Assembly (NCBI GenBank): GCA_003427395.1
Contig: BFEA01000375.1
Location: 1,176,071 to 1,240,070, forward strand
Length of the DNA: 64,000 bases
Source: Chara braunii
Taxonomy: Eukaryota > Streptophyta > Charophyceae > Charales > Characeae
Direction of reading: 5' to 3'
Both the position numbers and the translations under genes were made by a program. A model generated the notes under the pieces. It had not been told where the DNA came from, ran no database searches, and saw nothing but the letters and a program-made list of their open reading frames with translations. Below are positions 22,359 through 32,648 of the stretch, one piece after another. How positions within the stretch are numbered: position 1 is the stretch's first letter; every line of letters starts with the position of its first letter.

Positions 22359-23338
22359 TGAAACGGTTTTCACCTGTTGGCAGTAGCGAATGCAGATCTC
22401 AGGGCTCAATCCCTAGTTCTTACCTTACCTGTGTACAGTATTTGTGTCGGTCCCGAGAGTTGAACCCGTGACCTGTGTATTTGTAACAGTTGGTAGACTG
22501 TCGTATGGTCCATAGGTAGCAGGGGTTCGATCTGTAAACCTGTCGAGTAGAAGTCTTAGGGAGTTCTAGAAGTCGTAGTTGTAGAACTTCTGAAAGGTCA
22601 AGGTCGTAATTGCTACAGTCCTGAAGGGTCAAGGTCGTAGCTGCTACAGTCTTCAAAAGGCCTGGACCCAGACTTCCGGAAGGTCCTAGTAGTGGCCTTT
22701 CGAAGTTGCTCACATTTCGGCTGAGGCAAGTGGGCAAGTGGGCAAGTGGTGAGCCCAACTGCAGTACGTCGGCGGTGCGACTGCATCGAGTTGGCAGTGC
22801 AAACCCATGCAGTCAGCGGTACCGGTCCCAGTCAGTCCTAGTTCAGTCAAGCAAGTACCATATGGGACTGTGTGCACCACGGGCATGGGAAAGGGCCAGA
22901 CCAACGAGCTACAGAAGTATAAATCAAAGGGCAGCGTCCAGCCATTCATTCATTCCTGCATATGCGGAAGCGTTGCCGTAGCGACTTGTGCGAGGTGGTA
23001 TGCAGTGAGCCCGAGGACGAAGTGGGCGAGAAGGAAGTTAGCCATAGCGATAGAGTAGCAGCGGCCATAGCCGCCATAGCTGTAGGTGTGTGCGAGTGTA
23101 CAGGGTGTTGCGTGTGGGATATCCAGGGTGATCCGGTGTGTGAACAGCAGCGTTGTGTGAGTGACGAACAAAGATTTGTATAGGCGCTGATGCGCCATAG
23201 CCATCTGAAGTGAGATCGTATCTGAACTGTGTTCTTGCTTACCATATCTCTGAGTTTTGGAGTGGGCGCTTGTCGCCAGTTTGCTGCGCAACCTATTTGC
23301 ATGCATGTGAAGTGTGAATGAAAGAGAGTCTGATTGCA
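22359..23338 (+). mobile_element. 3' LTR of full-length gypsy element D
   Basis: 980 bp, TG...CA, aligned end to end with 14308-15310. Differences include loss of a GTAAGCC-like stretch near 22962 and scattered substitutions. It is followed by TATC, the target duplication copy. Confidence 0.92.
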
Positions 23339-23653
23339 TATCTATGCCCTACCCTCAATCCTATGGAAAAGCCTGGAATAATCAACTAAGCTGGGGTTAT
23401 GGGTCTAAAGCCTACCAATCTCTGCTCTGTGCGGGGAGCAGTACCCAAGCTCCTAACACCTGGCGCGGGCTGGGAAGACCAATCACCACTTCCACAACCA
23501 GCCAGGAGGCCCAAACCAAATATCTCCGCTGGTGAAGCCGAAGCGTATCACAAGAGGTCGTGGGGGATTGAATGGACGACATGGGGAATCGAACCCACGA
23601 CCGCCTGAATACCACTTACGAGCTCAAACCAACTGAGCTAGCCCGCTTGGGCA
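23339..23653 (-). mobile_element. SINE (tRNA-derived), head and body
   Basis: On the minus strand it starts TGCCCAAGCGGGCTAGCTCA. It has a pol III A box TAGCTCAGTTGG and a B box GGTTCGATTCC spaced as in tRNA, then about 240 bp of unrelated body. The right target duplication CCTCATCCTATTCA follows the head (23654-23667). With the tail part at 14282-14307 the SINE was about 341 bp. The tRNA-like part also resembles a tRNA gene, but the body, tail and duplication show it is a SINE. Confidence 0.85.
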
Positions 23654-23667
23654 CCTCATCCTATTCA

Positions 23668-24740
23668 ATTAGGGCTTAGTGAGGGCTTAGTGAGTCAGTA
23701 GCCATGGATTTCATGGAGACCACTTTTTTCACTAGCAGGAACTGAAGCAGATGCTTATGCATGATTCTAGATGGATTCTCCGTTTGCTAGATTTATACCT
23801 CTCCCAAAAGTAAATGAAAATTGCTTTAGTAATGGAGTCTTTCTTGAACAGATGGGTATCAGACTTTTGAAATGCCTAAAAAGTCTTATGAGTGATTGGA
23901 TCGTCCAGTTCACCACTGAGCAATGGCAAGGTTTAATAACATGATACATCACTGAACTAGCCATGAGCTCAGGTAATCACCTTGAGAAGAAAGAGCAGGC
24001 TGAACAGTTGAACAGGCTAGTGCAACAACTGTCAAACACATATCAGTACCTCCAATCAGCTAGACTGAGATGCGGATTTGCCTAAAGTAGCCGGTGCTTA
24101 TAATAATGCTACCCATACTGCTAGAGGTTGGTTTGGACCCCAAACCATCTGCAACTCGGAGGACAACAAGAAAGCCTTTGATCTTCTAGTTTCCTGAGAA
24201 AGTGTGGAACTTGGTCGTCTGAATCTTTGGAATTCACTATACAGTACAAGAAAACCCTCCAGAAACCACAAAGCAGCTCATAAAAGCACAACAGCATATG
24301 ATTGGACCAATGGACCAGCTAACAAGCATAGACGATGTATCACAGTTTCGAGTAAGTGATCTCATTCCCATAAAGATGTAAGTCTCCCAGTTTAATATTG
24401 ACCATGTACTCAATGGTATAGGAAGTGATCCTGATGGTCCCACGTATGTGATCGATGTCTCTCCTCATGTGCATACTTATCCAGTTTCTCATGCTTCCAA
24501 ACTGTTGCCTTACGTTACTAACGATCAGTTCCCATCTTGTAGACCCATGATATTCCCTTCAATGGATGGATCTTCCGACATTGACTGTGCAGTTGATCAT
24601 GACTATTCCACTATTTGATGGCACAGAGGATAATCCAACAATCAGTACGAGGTGCGCTTCCATTATCATATAAAACCCAGTGAAGAGCGGCGGTTTACAA
24701 GAGAAAGAATCGTTGAAGTCTGCACCAAGAAAGACAGATG
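23668..24740 (+). pseudogene. pol: integrase C-terminal remnant of element A (resumed)
   Basis: Many stops. Readable pieces in order: MDFMETTFF-like core start (23704), DLPKVAGAYNNATHTARG (about 24077-24130, matching LPKVASAYNNS in element D), and SDPDGPTYVIDVSPHVHTYP (about 24424-24482), then ASKLLPYVTNDQFPSCRP and KPSEERRFTRERIVE (chromodomain-like end). The order and wording match the integrase end of element D, so A and D are related families. Confidence 0.8.
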
Positions 24741-24817
24741 AATGAGCAACAAGATAACATTTTGTTTCTATTTCCTTGCATATTTTTTCCAAGTCCTTTT
24801 TTTGAAGGCGGCGAGAG

Positions 24818-25832
24818 TGAAAATTTGCCAAACGTGGGGACACTCAACAGTTTTTGTCCCCTGCTTGTGACCACCCACCTCAAGTACACCGACCCTTTCC
24901 CTAGCACCGTGTTAACCGGCCTGTACTGTCGGGTAGCTGGTTGGGGTCCTGCAGGTTTAAACCACCAGTACTTCCTAGAGTCGTGCCCGTTAAGGCGCCA
25001 CAATTTTAGTAAACGTACGGGCTACTACAGGAGCGCCCAAATTCATCCGACTAGAAACGCTTCTACTCTTTTTTTTTTCCGCGGCCGATAGCTGGGCCAA
25101 GTACTGGTGGTTTAAGGGATCCTGAAGGCTAAGCCTGACTGAGCCTGCCCCAAAGTGGCTGCAGGCAAAGCACTAGTCAAGGCAGCCCAGCAGCAAATTC
25201 GCCCTTGGTAAGTCAAGGCAGGATTGGGGGGTGAGGAAGGCAGAAAATAGGAAACGCTGCTGCTGGGAGGTTGCGGCAATGAACACCAACTCAGGCGGTG
25301 TGAAGGGGAGCAGCACTGAGGCAGGAGGAGAGAGAAGGACGGCAGCCAAAGCCAGCGACTCAGAAAGAAGAGAGAGGGGGGGCAACCGGGAAGATGAGCC
25401 CCTGCATGGGGCGGTCCTTGACGAAAGGAGAGGACCATGAGAGGAGGAAGAAGGGCAAGGGAGTTCAGGTGGGTTGTCAGCGAGCTCCAGCGTTGTACAT
25501 TCTTTTATTGGCCATTGGTGGCAGTCGTACCGTGCTGTACAGCGTATGGCTTCAGGTAGAAGCAACATATAGTTTAAGTAGCTGGTCACCTTGCCTGGTG
25601 GTGAAAGCGGCATGGTCATTACTATTACTATAGTTGATGTGTAGTTGGTGGAAGCATGGAGGGGGTTCTTCATCAAGAGACTTCGGCATTGTCAATGTTA
25701 TGTGACTGTTCTGTCCATAAGTTGTCGTTTCTTCGTCGGTTCTGCTCATTGGTTCACCACTGAGTCAATGCTGGGCCACGGCTACACACTGCATTTGTGA
25801 CTAGAGTTTCTGTTTCGTGGTCTCTTTTTGCA
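24818..25832 (+). mobile_element. 3' LTR of element A
   Basis: Begins TGAAAATTTGCCAAACG after the purine tract GGCGGCGAGAG and ends TTTTTGCA. Its last 420 bp share patches with 10506-11325. A MITE of about 150 bp with TTAA duplications is inserted near its start. Confidence 0.68.
24957..25115. mobile_element. MITE with TTAA target duplication (copy 1)
   Basis: TTAA at both ends encloses ACCACCAGTACTT...AAGTACTGGTGGT. Terminal inverted repeats are the same as in the element at 27052-27231. Interior non-coding. The TTAA target recalls piggyBac-type elements, but the termini alone do not settle the superfamily. Confidence 0.75.
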
Positions 25833-25920
25833 ATAAGCATTCTGTATGGTAATGCCAATCGCTGCGTCCAAGTAAATGGCCCGATTCAAGACACGTATCC
25901 AATTTCACTTTCTTCTGGAG

Positions 25921-26078
25921 GATCCGCTTTTTTTTTTTTTTTTTTTTTTTTTTTGGGTTTTTTTTNNNNNNNNNNNNNNNNNNNNNNNNNNNNNNNNNNN
26001 NNNNNNNNNNNNNNNNNNNNNNNNNNNNNNNNNNNNNNNNNNTCCGCTTTTTTTTTTTTTTTTTTTTTTTTTTTTTGA
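25921..26078. other. poly(T) tracts flanking a 77-N gap, probable assembly duplication
   Basis: GATCCGC plus about 26 T, GGG and 8 T are followed by 77 N (25966-26042) and then TCCGC plus about 28 T. The same TCCGC(T)n text on both sides suggests two overlapping contig ends. Confidence 0.75.
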
Positions 26079-26195
26079 CAAGAGTGGCCTGGTTTGGGAG
26101 GTGATACGAGCACGCTCCTGGATCAGGGACGCTGGTCCAGGATGCCTCCGATCTATTGGAGGGGAGCAACACCTGCTGGAAACCAGGTCCAGCGA

Positions 26196-26372
26196 GGATT
26201 TGTAGAAGCAGGAATAGCAGTTTCGGATGCTATGGAATATGTAGGACAAGGTGTTACTATCTATGCGAGGGAATGGGTTCCCTTATATTAATGGGGGTAG
26301 AAATGACTAAACGTATAGCTTTACCTCATGCTAGCGTAACGATCCACCAACCAGCTAGGCAAGCTGGTGGTA
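26196..26372 (+). pseudogene. clpP: relic of plastid-type clpP (ATP-dependent Clp protease proteolytic subunit)
   Basis: Two frames joined by a 2-bp insertion near 26260 read [20 protein letters not shown] and then [30 protein letters not shown]. This follows ClpP from the strand before the catalytic serine (G-M-G-S, Ser present) to the IHQP box before the catalytic His (missing). Only about 60 of about 200 codons are present. It is most simply plastid DNA copied to the nucleus; a copy of a nuclear clpP is the alternative. The left flank looks like a truncated LINE or SINE tail (the poly(T) above). Confidence 0.75.
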
Positions 26373-26879
26373 CGTGTCACATTCCGACCTCTCTCATCTT
26401 CTTTTTCATAATAGCAGGAATCACCTCATTCTTCAGGAAGGATGGACCCCTGAATCGATAAGATTAATCGCAAACATTGGACCGAGGTCATCCACAGTCC
26501 TTATAACAATGGTAATCCTGATTGCAGATAATCTGTCAGTCCTTATAAGGACAACATGCGACTCCTCATTTAGGGCCCTGGCACAGGCACAATGGAAGGC
26601 TAGAGACCAGTGTATGGAAGACGGGGCAAAAAACAGGGGGCCAGTGGTGTTCAGATTACCCTAACCCCCACCCCCAGCACCAAACCTCCTGCAAGTGCTT
26701 AAACTACCCGTGCTTCCGGAAGTCGCGCCTTGCATGCAGCCAGCCATTGCTACAGTGCCGTGACGTTTCCACTTGAATGAATTTGTTCCCCCGCCCCAGG
26801 CCCATTCATCCCAGCATCTTGCGGCGCTTATGCAGCCGTTACTTTCAGAAGCACTGGTCGTTTAACAGGGAGCAACAAT

Positions 26880-27410
26880 TTGCAGTCGAGGGACAACGAA
26901 GCAACCAGATACTTAGGAATAAAGGTGACTGAAGATTGGTCCAGTCTCAGACAAGGGTCAGCCATAACCGTCTACCGAACATGATAAATAGACTGAACCC
27001 ATGGACAACTGTCTTCTCGTGCTTAAGCATTTGGCCCCTGATCATCAATTCTTAAACCACCAGTACTTGGCCCATACATCGGCCGCGGGGCATTGTCGTT
27101 AACGCCCCGCAACTTCCGCGGCCTCTGGGCCGATGATAAATTGCATCAATGGCTCAGAGTGCGTCGCCGGCCTCCGAGAGTCGCGGGGAGGGCCCCGCAG
27201 CCGATGTATGGGCCAAGTACTGGTGGTTTAAGTCTTTTCCATGATCCGGTCCCGGGAGTCCGCCTAGTGACCACTGTGCGCACTCTTATTCAGAAACCCT
27301 CACAGAAGAGGAAGACTCATCTTTTCTCTGGACCGCGGACTGCAGTAAACAAAACTGCATCCCCAAAGTGGCATGGCAGTTCATAACCAGAAAACTGGTA
27401 AACCATGGCG
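26880..27410 (+). pseudogene. LINE reverse transcriptase C-terminal fragment, split by a MITE
   Basis: DNEATRYLGIKVTEDWS then INRLNPWTTVFSCLSIWPLI-like text up to 27050. After the MITE comes PKVAWQFITRK (about 27361-27393), comparable with NKVAWDIITHPRK in the LINE at 36-41.7 kb. Stops and frame changes are frequent. It is a 5'- and 3'-truncated fragment. Confidence 0.55.
27052..27231. mobile_element. MITE with TTAA target duplication (copy 2)
   Basis: TTAA, then ACCACCAGTACTTGGCCCAT ... ATGGGCCAAGTACTGGTGGT, then TTAA. The inverted repeats run about 36 bp with one mismatch (through CATCGGCCGCGGGGC). The 172-bp interior is GC-rich and non-coding. It sits within the LINE fragment. Confidence 0.85.
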
Positions 27411-27448
27411 AGCAAGTGGATTAGGTATCATCGGCCTGAGACAAACCA

Positions 27449-27720
27449 GTAAAGAAGGCTGTGCAAATAAAATGGACAGCGAACCAGGTTTGGCTGTCTA
27501 ATTTTGGAACACATCTAGTGAAGATGAAATGGATAGCCAGCCAGTAACAAAGGCTGGGCAAATCAAATGGATATATATACACTGGACAGCCAAAACCTAA
27601 TGTATTCGTGCTCAGTCTAGTGTTGGGGCATTTCGACTCGAGAAGAAGTGGTTAACGAACCAGTAATAAGACAGGCTGGGCAAATCAAATGGATATACAT
27701 AGATAGACAAGACCTCTGGT
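27449..27720. repeat. three dispersed copies of a 30-bp phrase
   Basis: CCAGTAACAAAGGCTGGGCA with AATCAAATGGATATA-like continuation occurs near 27449, 27539 and 27661. Spacing is irregular (about 90 and 120 bp). Confidence 0.55.
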
Positions 27721-28112
27721 GTTCCTGCTCACTCAGTGTATATGTCTGAGCAATACATCTATGCAGGTGACACGTAATAACCTGCAAAATTGCAACTGTG
27801 AAGGCTGTTTTGCCCCATTATGTGTGCTTGCTGGCTTGCTGCTGTCCGAGTCTGTGTTCTGTGTGTTTTGAATTTTCACCACAACAGGCCCTATTTCACC
27901 CAGATGAGTAGATCCAAAATCGAAGCAGCTTTGGTCCTATTGCAGACCACAAGAACACTTGAGTTGAGACAAACCAACAGTGAAAAAGTTTTACAGTTAT
28001 AGCAAGCAACACTGAGCAAAATACAGTGTTTCCATCCCTTTCTTAGCTGTGTTCACTTTGGCTTTTTTGGGTACTCGTTTCATTTGTCCTTGCAACTACC
28101 TTTTTACTTTGT

Positions 28113-28215
28113 CTCTCATGTACAAGGCTCTCCACGTTGATTGTGGTTCAGTGCGAGCTGCCCACATCCCCGTGGGCCATAACGGCCCACTTGCACACTA
28201 TGAAAGGAGGCAGAG
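28113..28215 (-). pseudogene. exon-like segment shared with 32866-32968
   Basis: On the minus strand both sites contain GTGCAAGTGGGNCNTTNTGN and CACGGGGATG-like text, then a GTACAAGGC complement. Both translate with the pattern VQVG, RG-x-GQ-x-ALN in the same frame. Both lie 3' of RING-like sequence on the minus strand, so this may be a conserved downstream exon of one gene family. Function unknown. Confidence 0.45.
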
Positions 28216-28302
28216 TAAAAGCGGAGGTACATTCCTGTTCATTTTTCCTCAGATCTTCAGCTTATATTTTGTCTGATGCTTTTGATGAGAAGCAGCCTTT
28301 GC

Positions 28303-28545
28303 CTATGGTAACTGGTCACCCCTACAGACTGGACAGGACCGGTTCAGGTGTGGACTTTGGAAGCACCACATCCAATTCTCGCAGTTGCAGTTGCTGCATC
28401 GAATGGCACGGCATAGACAGATGCCACACGCCACGTGGCTCCTACATGGTAGGAACACAGAGGCACGCCAACCACAATTGTAGAGGCATTGCCGTTTCAG
28501 CCCATCTACATATTGGACACGACATGTCAGGGTGCCGTACATGAG
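28303..28545 (-). pseudogene. RING-like zinc-finger segment
   Basis: A minus-strand frame reads QCLYNCGWRASVFLPCRSHV, ACGICLCRAI and then NRSCPVCRGD. The Cys spacing (C-x3-C, L-x-C-x-x-H, C-x2-C, CPVC) follows the C3HC4 RING pattern used by E3 ubiquitin ligases to hold two zinc ions. It begins with no convincing start and ends at TAG 28303, so it is probably an exon or a broken gene. Related segments lie at 28600-29310 and 33140-33530. Confidence 0.55.
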
Positions 28546-28587
28546 TGCAGTATTGACTTCATCATATGTATGGAAAAAAAAAAATCA

Positions 28588-28740
28588 CTGGGCTATCCCT
28601 TCATAATCCTCATGGCACAAGGCACGTGAACCACATGCTAGCCGAATCTCAGTTGGGTCATCAGAGAGCGGCATTGAGCAGGTTTCCCTAGTATTTATTC
28701 CTTCTCTATGGGCAGACGACGATGGGGATTGATCCAAAGC
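28588..28740 (-). pseudogene. partial RING-like segment
   Basis: Minus strand: TCSMPLSDDPTEIRLACGSR, ALCHEDYEGIAQ, stop. This equals the first half of a RING (C, then L-x-C-G, C-x2-x) without the closing CPxC. It lies between two fuller segments in the same orientation. Confidence 0.45.
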
Positions 28741-28924
28741 CAGGGTATTTAGCTCGTGCAGAATTTGGTCTTGGTGGTGATAACCTTTCAGTACAGCACT
28801 CTGTAGGTGGTTCATATGGTAGTCTATTTTCCTCCTCAGGCTGCTGCATCTGTCATTTGTCTGGCAAGGATGGAGGAGATGCTACTGCCATTGCAGCAGG
28901 TGTGTGCCCAACATTGCATGTGGG

Positions 28925-29310
28925 ACATGCTAAGAGAGGGTGTGGTGGATGATGGCATCAGGGATAGTCCACGCAGTAGAGACACATACTTTCTATGACA
29001 GCTTCCTGGAAACATTGACGACACACAACATACTTTCTATGACAGCTTCCTGGAAACATTGACGACACACAACATGTCAGCAGGAAAGCAGGCTGACGTT
29101 CACAGCTATTTGGACATGGCATGTCAAGGTCACGACGGCATACTGGGCAAGTAATTAGGGGGTGGGAGGGATGAGTACAATTCAAAGGGTCACATTTTTT
29201 GCGGCGAAGGGTGGCAGTGACCGTATATTCATAGTTTGTGCAGCAGAGACTATGATGTGTGCATGCTAACCGTACTGTAGCTGCATGACTACAGAATGAG
29301 ATGGCACAGC
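28925..29310 (-). pseudogene. double RING-like segment with internal duplication
   Basis: A minus-strand frame from about 29310: GGCAISFCSHAATVRLACTH, HSLCCTNYE, HPLITCPVCRRD (a full RING-like set), then CPNSCERQPAFLLTC and VCRQCFQEAVIES (start of a second). A 44-bp tandem duplication at 28986-29073 breaks the second domain. The order RING-CPxC-linker-RING is the same as at 33140-33530, so the two loci are paralogues. No ATG is evident; the frame opens after a TGA, as would an exon. Confidence 0.55.
28986..29073. repeat. 44-bp tandem duplication
   Basis: ATACTTTCTATGACAGCTTC... occurs twice exactly 44 bp apart (28986 and 29030), apparently without mismatch. 44 is not a multiple of three, so it shifts the RING reading frame. 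Confidence 0.95.
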
Positions 29311-29469
29311 CACCGTCCTCTGAGGAGAGGCTCCTTCACTGCCCGCGGTAGACTCCTTTCGATCTACACAGGGAGGGGATGCTACCTGGCCATGGACAAG
29401 CCAGACCGAGCGATATTCTACCGCTTGGTCATAGAAAGAGTCAATACTTCCCGTTGTGTGCACCCTGCC

Positions 29470-31250
29470 GCCATTGTCCCATAGGGTCTACGAGTTATCC
29501 ACAAAGGTAAGAGCAATGAAGTGACCTGGACGATGTAGGATGTATGTCTGAATATTAGGATCCATGTCTGGCATCTGGTTCCATGGAGTTGTAGTCCCCT
29601 ACCCATAAATGGCATAGACAGGACTTCTATGTTCACGCCAGGTGCAGTACTACCATCTGGGACGACAGCATGGTGATCTACTTCTATCCAGCCGAGGCTG
29701 TCCGAATGCCTGTGTGTGCATGTGTGCAGCTGAGTGTGCGGATTGGTCTGGTTTGAGGCCCACATGCCTGGTACTAGCCCTGTGCCGTGCGTAGGCTTGC
29801 ACAGTGGGCAGCTTAAAGGGGGAAAGTAGGCTCACGGTAGCAAAAATCAAACAGCACTGGGCAGTAGGCAGAAAAGGACACACAGGTAGTACCTTTGGGT
29901 AGGCCGAAGTAGTCTTTAGAGGTCTGGAAGGCTTCGGGGTAGGTCCAAGGAGCGTACCGGCCTAGGTAGAGGTAGAGTAGAGCCTGCCGGGGGCACATCA
30001 GCTGCAATGATGTTTCCGCCAAAAAAGGAAGGGAACCGGTCGGCCCTGAAGGCTGCCGCTGCTGGAAAGTCAACGGGGAAAGAGGCAGCTGCCGGTGTAT
30101 ATGAGGAGTGGTCACTTGCTCCGCCTTGGTCTTCGAAAGCAGCAGCCGCCAGCCCGTTGGAGCGCTAACCCTGCTGGTGTGGCCCTGGGCGGTAGCAAGG
30201 AGGAGCGGCTCCCTGCCGGGCAATGAAGTAGGACGCCAGGGTGAGGGAGGAGGAGACATAGCTATGGCGGAGAGGTGAGGAGGAAGAAGAGGCAAGAAAG
30301 AGGAAGGAGAGTGAAGCAGGAATTTGACCATGACTATGGTGGACTGTATGTTCATCTCCTTGGTTGGCACTGCACCTGGAAGGCCCCTGCCTGGGGTTAT
30401 GAAGCGAGGACTCCAGAGGGTGATGTAGGCTTGGCGGTGGAAGTGGGCAGGGCTAGAAGATCTTTGCGTCGTCCTTTGAACATCCAGGCTACACCTGGAT
30501 GCTGCCGCCATAGCCGGATGCTCAACCAAGTAGTGATAGGAGGTGTAGGTGGTCAAAGGTGACTTCTTGTGTTGCCAGCAGTAAGGAGGAGATTCGGACA
30601 TTGATTCTGGCTCATTCATTCCTTGTTATAGTTATCACAATTATTAATAAGATCTTGGTGGAGATGATGGCAGAGAGAGAGATGTGGGCGAGTTGAGGGA
30701 GGAATGGCATTGCTTCCAGCTTGTGTTCCGCTTCTCCTTCTCCTCCCATTCTCCATTCTTCTTCTTCCCTTGTCCATTTCTCTGTCCAATCTCTTCCACT
30801 TGGGTTGCAATTGAACGGCATTGTCTCTTTTTGAGTTTTGCACTGTGAGATTTCCAGGATCATAACAGACCAGAAAACAGGAAGAAAGTTCATGAAACAT
30901 CTTTCGTGGTCTTTTGGCAAAGATCAAGCATAGTATCTGTTCTGATCAGTTTAATATCTGATCCGTGGTCCATCGGGTTAAAGTTTAAAAAAAAAAAAAA
31001 AAAAAAAAAACGGAAACGTGTGTGTGACGAGAAAGTTCCAAGAAAAGAGAATGGAAACCATTGGAAATGAAAATAAAATTAAAAAAAAAAAAAAAAAGAA
31101 GGAACCCCCCCTGTCTTGCAGAGTTTTCTAAGACTACATGAGTTAGTAGGCCATACACATAGGGGGAGGGCTCTCCCAACACCACCTATGTAGTTGAGCA
31201 GTAGATGGCTACACATCCATCAGATCAATGTGAATATGTGAAAATGCTGC
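29470..31250. other. stretch without a recognised gene
   Basis: The longest open frame is 268 codons on the minus strand (29813-30619, Ser/Pro/Leu-rich, no motif, no repeat copy to test it against); I leave it uncalled. A(24) at 30986-31010 and A(17) near 31080-31096 look like retroposed tails or simple repeats. Confidence 0.4.
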
Positions 31251-31453
31251 TGACAGATCTACTCTAAAGTCTCTACTGACCAGATCCTGACGTGATAGAT
31301 ACAAGGAATGTCAAGTACTCCACCGTAACTATTCAAAAAGTAAAACAAGAAAGACGTTAGGGATGGAGGAGAGAGAAAGGGGGAATCAGGAGGACAAGGG
31401 AGTAGAGGAATAGGGAGAGAGAGTCCCGGCGGGCCTACTAACGGCATACTCAC

Positions 31454-31955
31454 GATGGAACTTTCTCGACTGAATTTCGCCTCAATTGCACCCAGATGCA
31501 TCCGAAAAGTCGTAGTGTCCATGCTGCTTAAGCCATCCACAACGATGGAAACATGCAAGTCAGGAGGAGGCAAGTAGAAGGCAACACGAGAGAGAGAAAG
31601 ACGGAGTGGTGAGGAGGTTTACAGCTGCGATAGGGCAAAAGACTAAGGAAAACAGAAGAACGGGGGAAGGAGAAGGATCAGCACAGGGTGGAAGAAGAAG
31701 GAAACCAGAACAAGAGAGGTAGCCAAACCCTCCTCCCCTCCCCTCCCCTCCCCTCCTCCCACCCTTCCCCCTCCCGTCCTCACCTCCCTCCCCCTTCCCG
31801 CCACATCTCCCTCCTTGCCCCTCGAAATAGCGCTGAAGTTGGTCCTCGGCAAGCTCATGGATGTACACGATAACTACACTGAGGAGACAGGGAGGAAGGT
31901 AGGTACATAGACCTGTCGTGGGTGATGAAGCAGAGGACGAAGCTGAGGAAGCGGA
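31454..31955 (-). other. candidate exons of an unrecognised minus-strand gene
   Basis: Two protein-like patches. The first is NWFRFLSFVLCFITHD (about 31955-31905) joined to VVIVYIHELAEDQLQRYFEG (about 31877-31817) if a 34-bp segment with GT...CTCCTCAG ends is removed, which restores the frame. The second is VSIVVDGLSSMDTTTFRMHL, then GAIEAKFSRESSI, ending at a good donor ATC|GTGAGT (31448-31453). I do not recognise the family, 34 bp is very short for an intron, and I see no acceptor before the second patch. It may be a decayed gene. Confidence 0.3.
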
Positions 31956-32611
31956 ACCAGTTGGTTGCTTAGAAGCGGGCCATCCCTGCACGCAGAGGAG
32001 GACGGGAAAGCGCTCGGTTTGCTGATTCCGGTGTGATTACAATTTGCAGAACATGCGAGGTCCTGGCTGGCGGCGGCGGCGGTGATACCGGTGGAATCGA
32101 GGTGTGATCGTGAGTGTTAACTAGGGTTTGCCAGAAGGGCAAGAGCGAACTTATCGAAAAGAAATGGGTAGGTCCTTCGCTGTGATCGTGAGTTTTCTGC
32201 GATCGTGAGTTTTCTTTGAATTAGAGTTTTCGTGAAATGTTCCAAATTAAATTTATTTATTTATTTAAACAAAAGGTAGAAATGGAACAGGAAGAGGGGG
32301 GGGTGGAAAACAAGAAAGAGAGAAGAGTCGGAGAGTGACAGGACACAGAAGACACGTAGCAGGCGGACAGATGTCAATCGATGTGGCTTGAATAGAGTAT
32401 CATAGGGGGAGTTCAATTCATTGTTGACCTTGACGGTCTTTGGATATGATCATCATCGAACTGACCGCCCTCAGCTAATTGAGATTCATTTTATTCTCGT
32501 TTTTGGTTGCATCTGGATTCGAACTCAGATATATATATATATCGTCACAGACAGAACTGCCCGGTAAACCGTAGGCAGAGAGAGAGAAGAGGACAACAAA
32601 CGAGGGGCTGT

Positions 32612-32648
32612 GACAAACTGTTTCGTCGGAGTTTCACCGACTCATCAG
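32612..32648 (-). ncRNA. hammerhead-ribozyme-like core
   Basis: Minus strand: CTGATGA, stem II GTCGG / loop TGAAACT / CCGAC (5 perfect pairs), then GAAA. A very short stem III follows (ACA, GTT loop, TGT) ending in the cleavage triplet GTC at 32614-32612. All conserved core bases are present. I do not find a clean stem I next to the core (CCTC against ACAG does not pair); a weaker GAGGG/CCCTC pairing lies farther out. Confidence 0.55.

Noticed and set aside
23580-23653. A tRNA gene on the minus strand
   Set aside because: A and B boxes are present, but the 240-bp body, A-rich tail and 14-bp duplication show a SINE.
29813-30619. 268-codon minus-strand ORF as a gene
   Set aside because: Ser/Pro/Leu-rich with no motif, no second copy and no supporting signals; chance is as likely.
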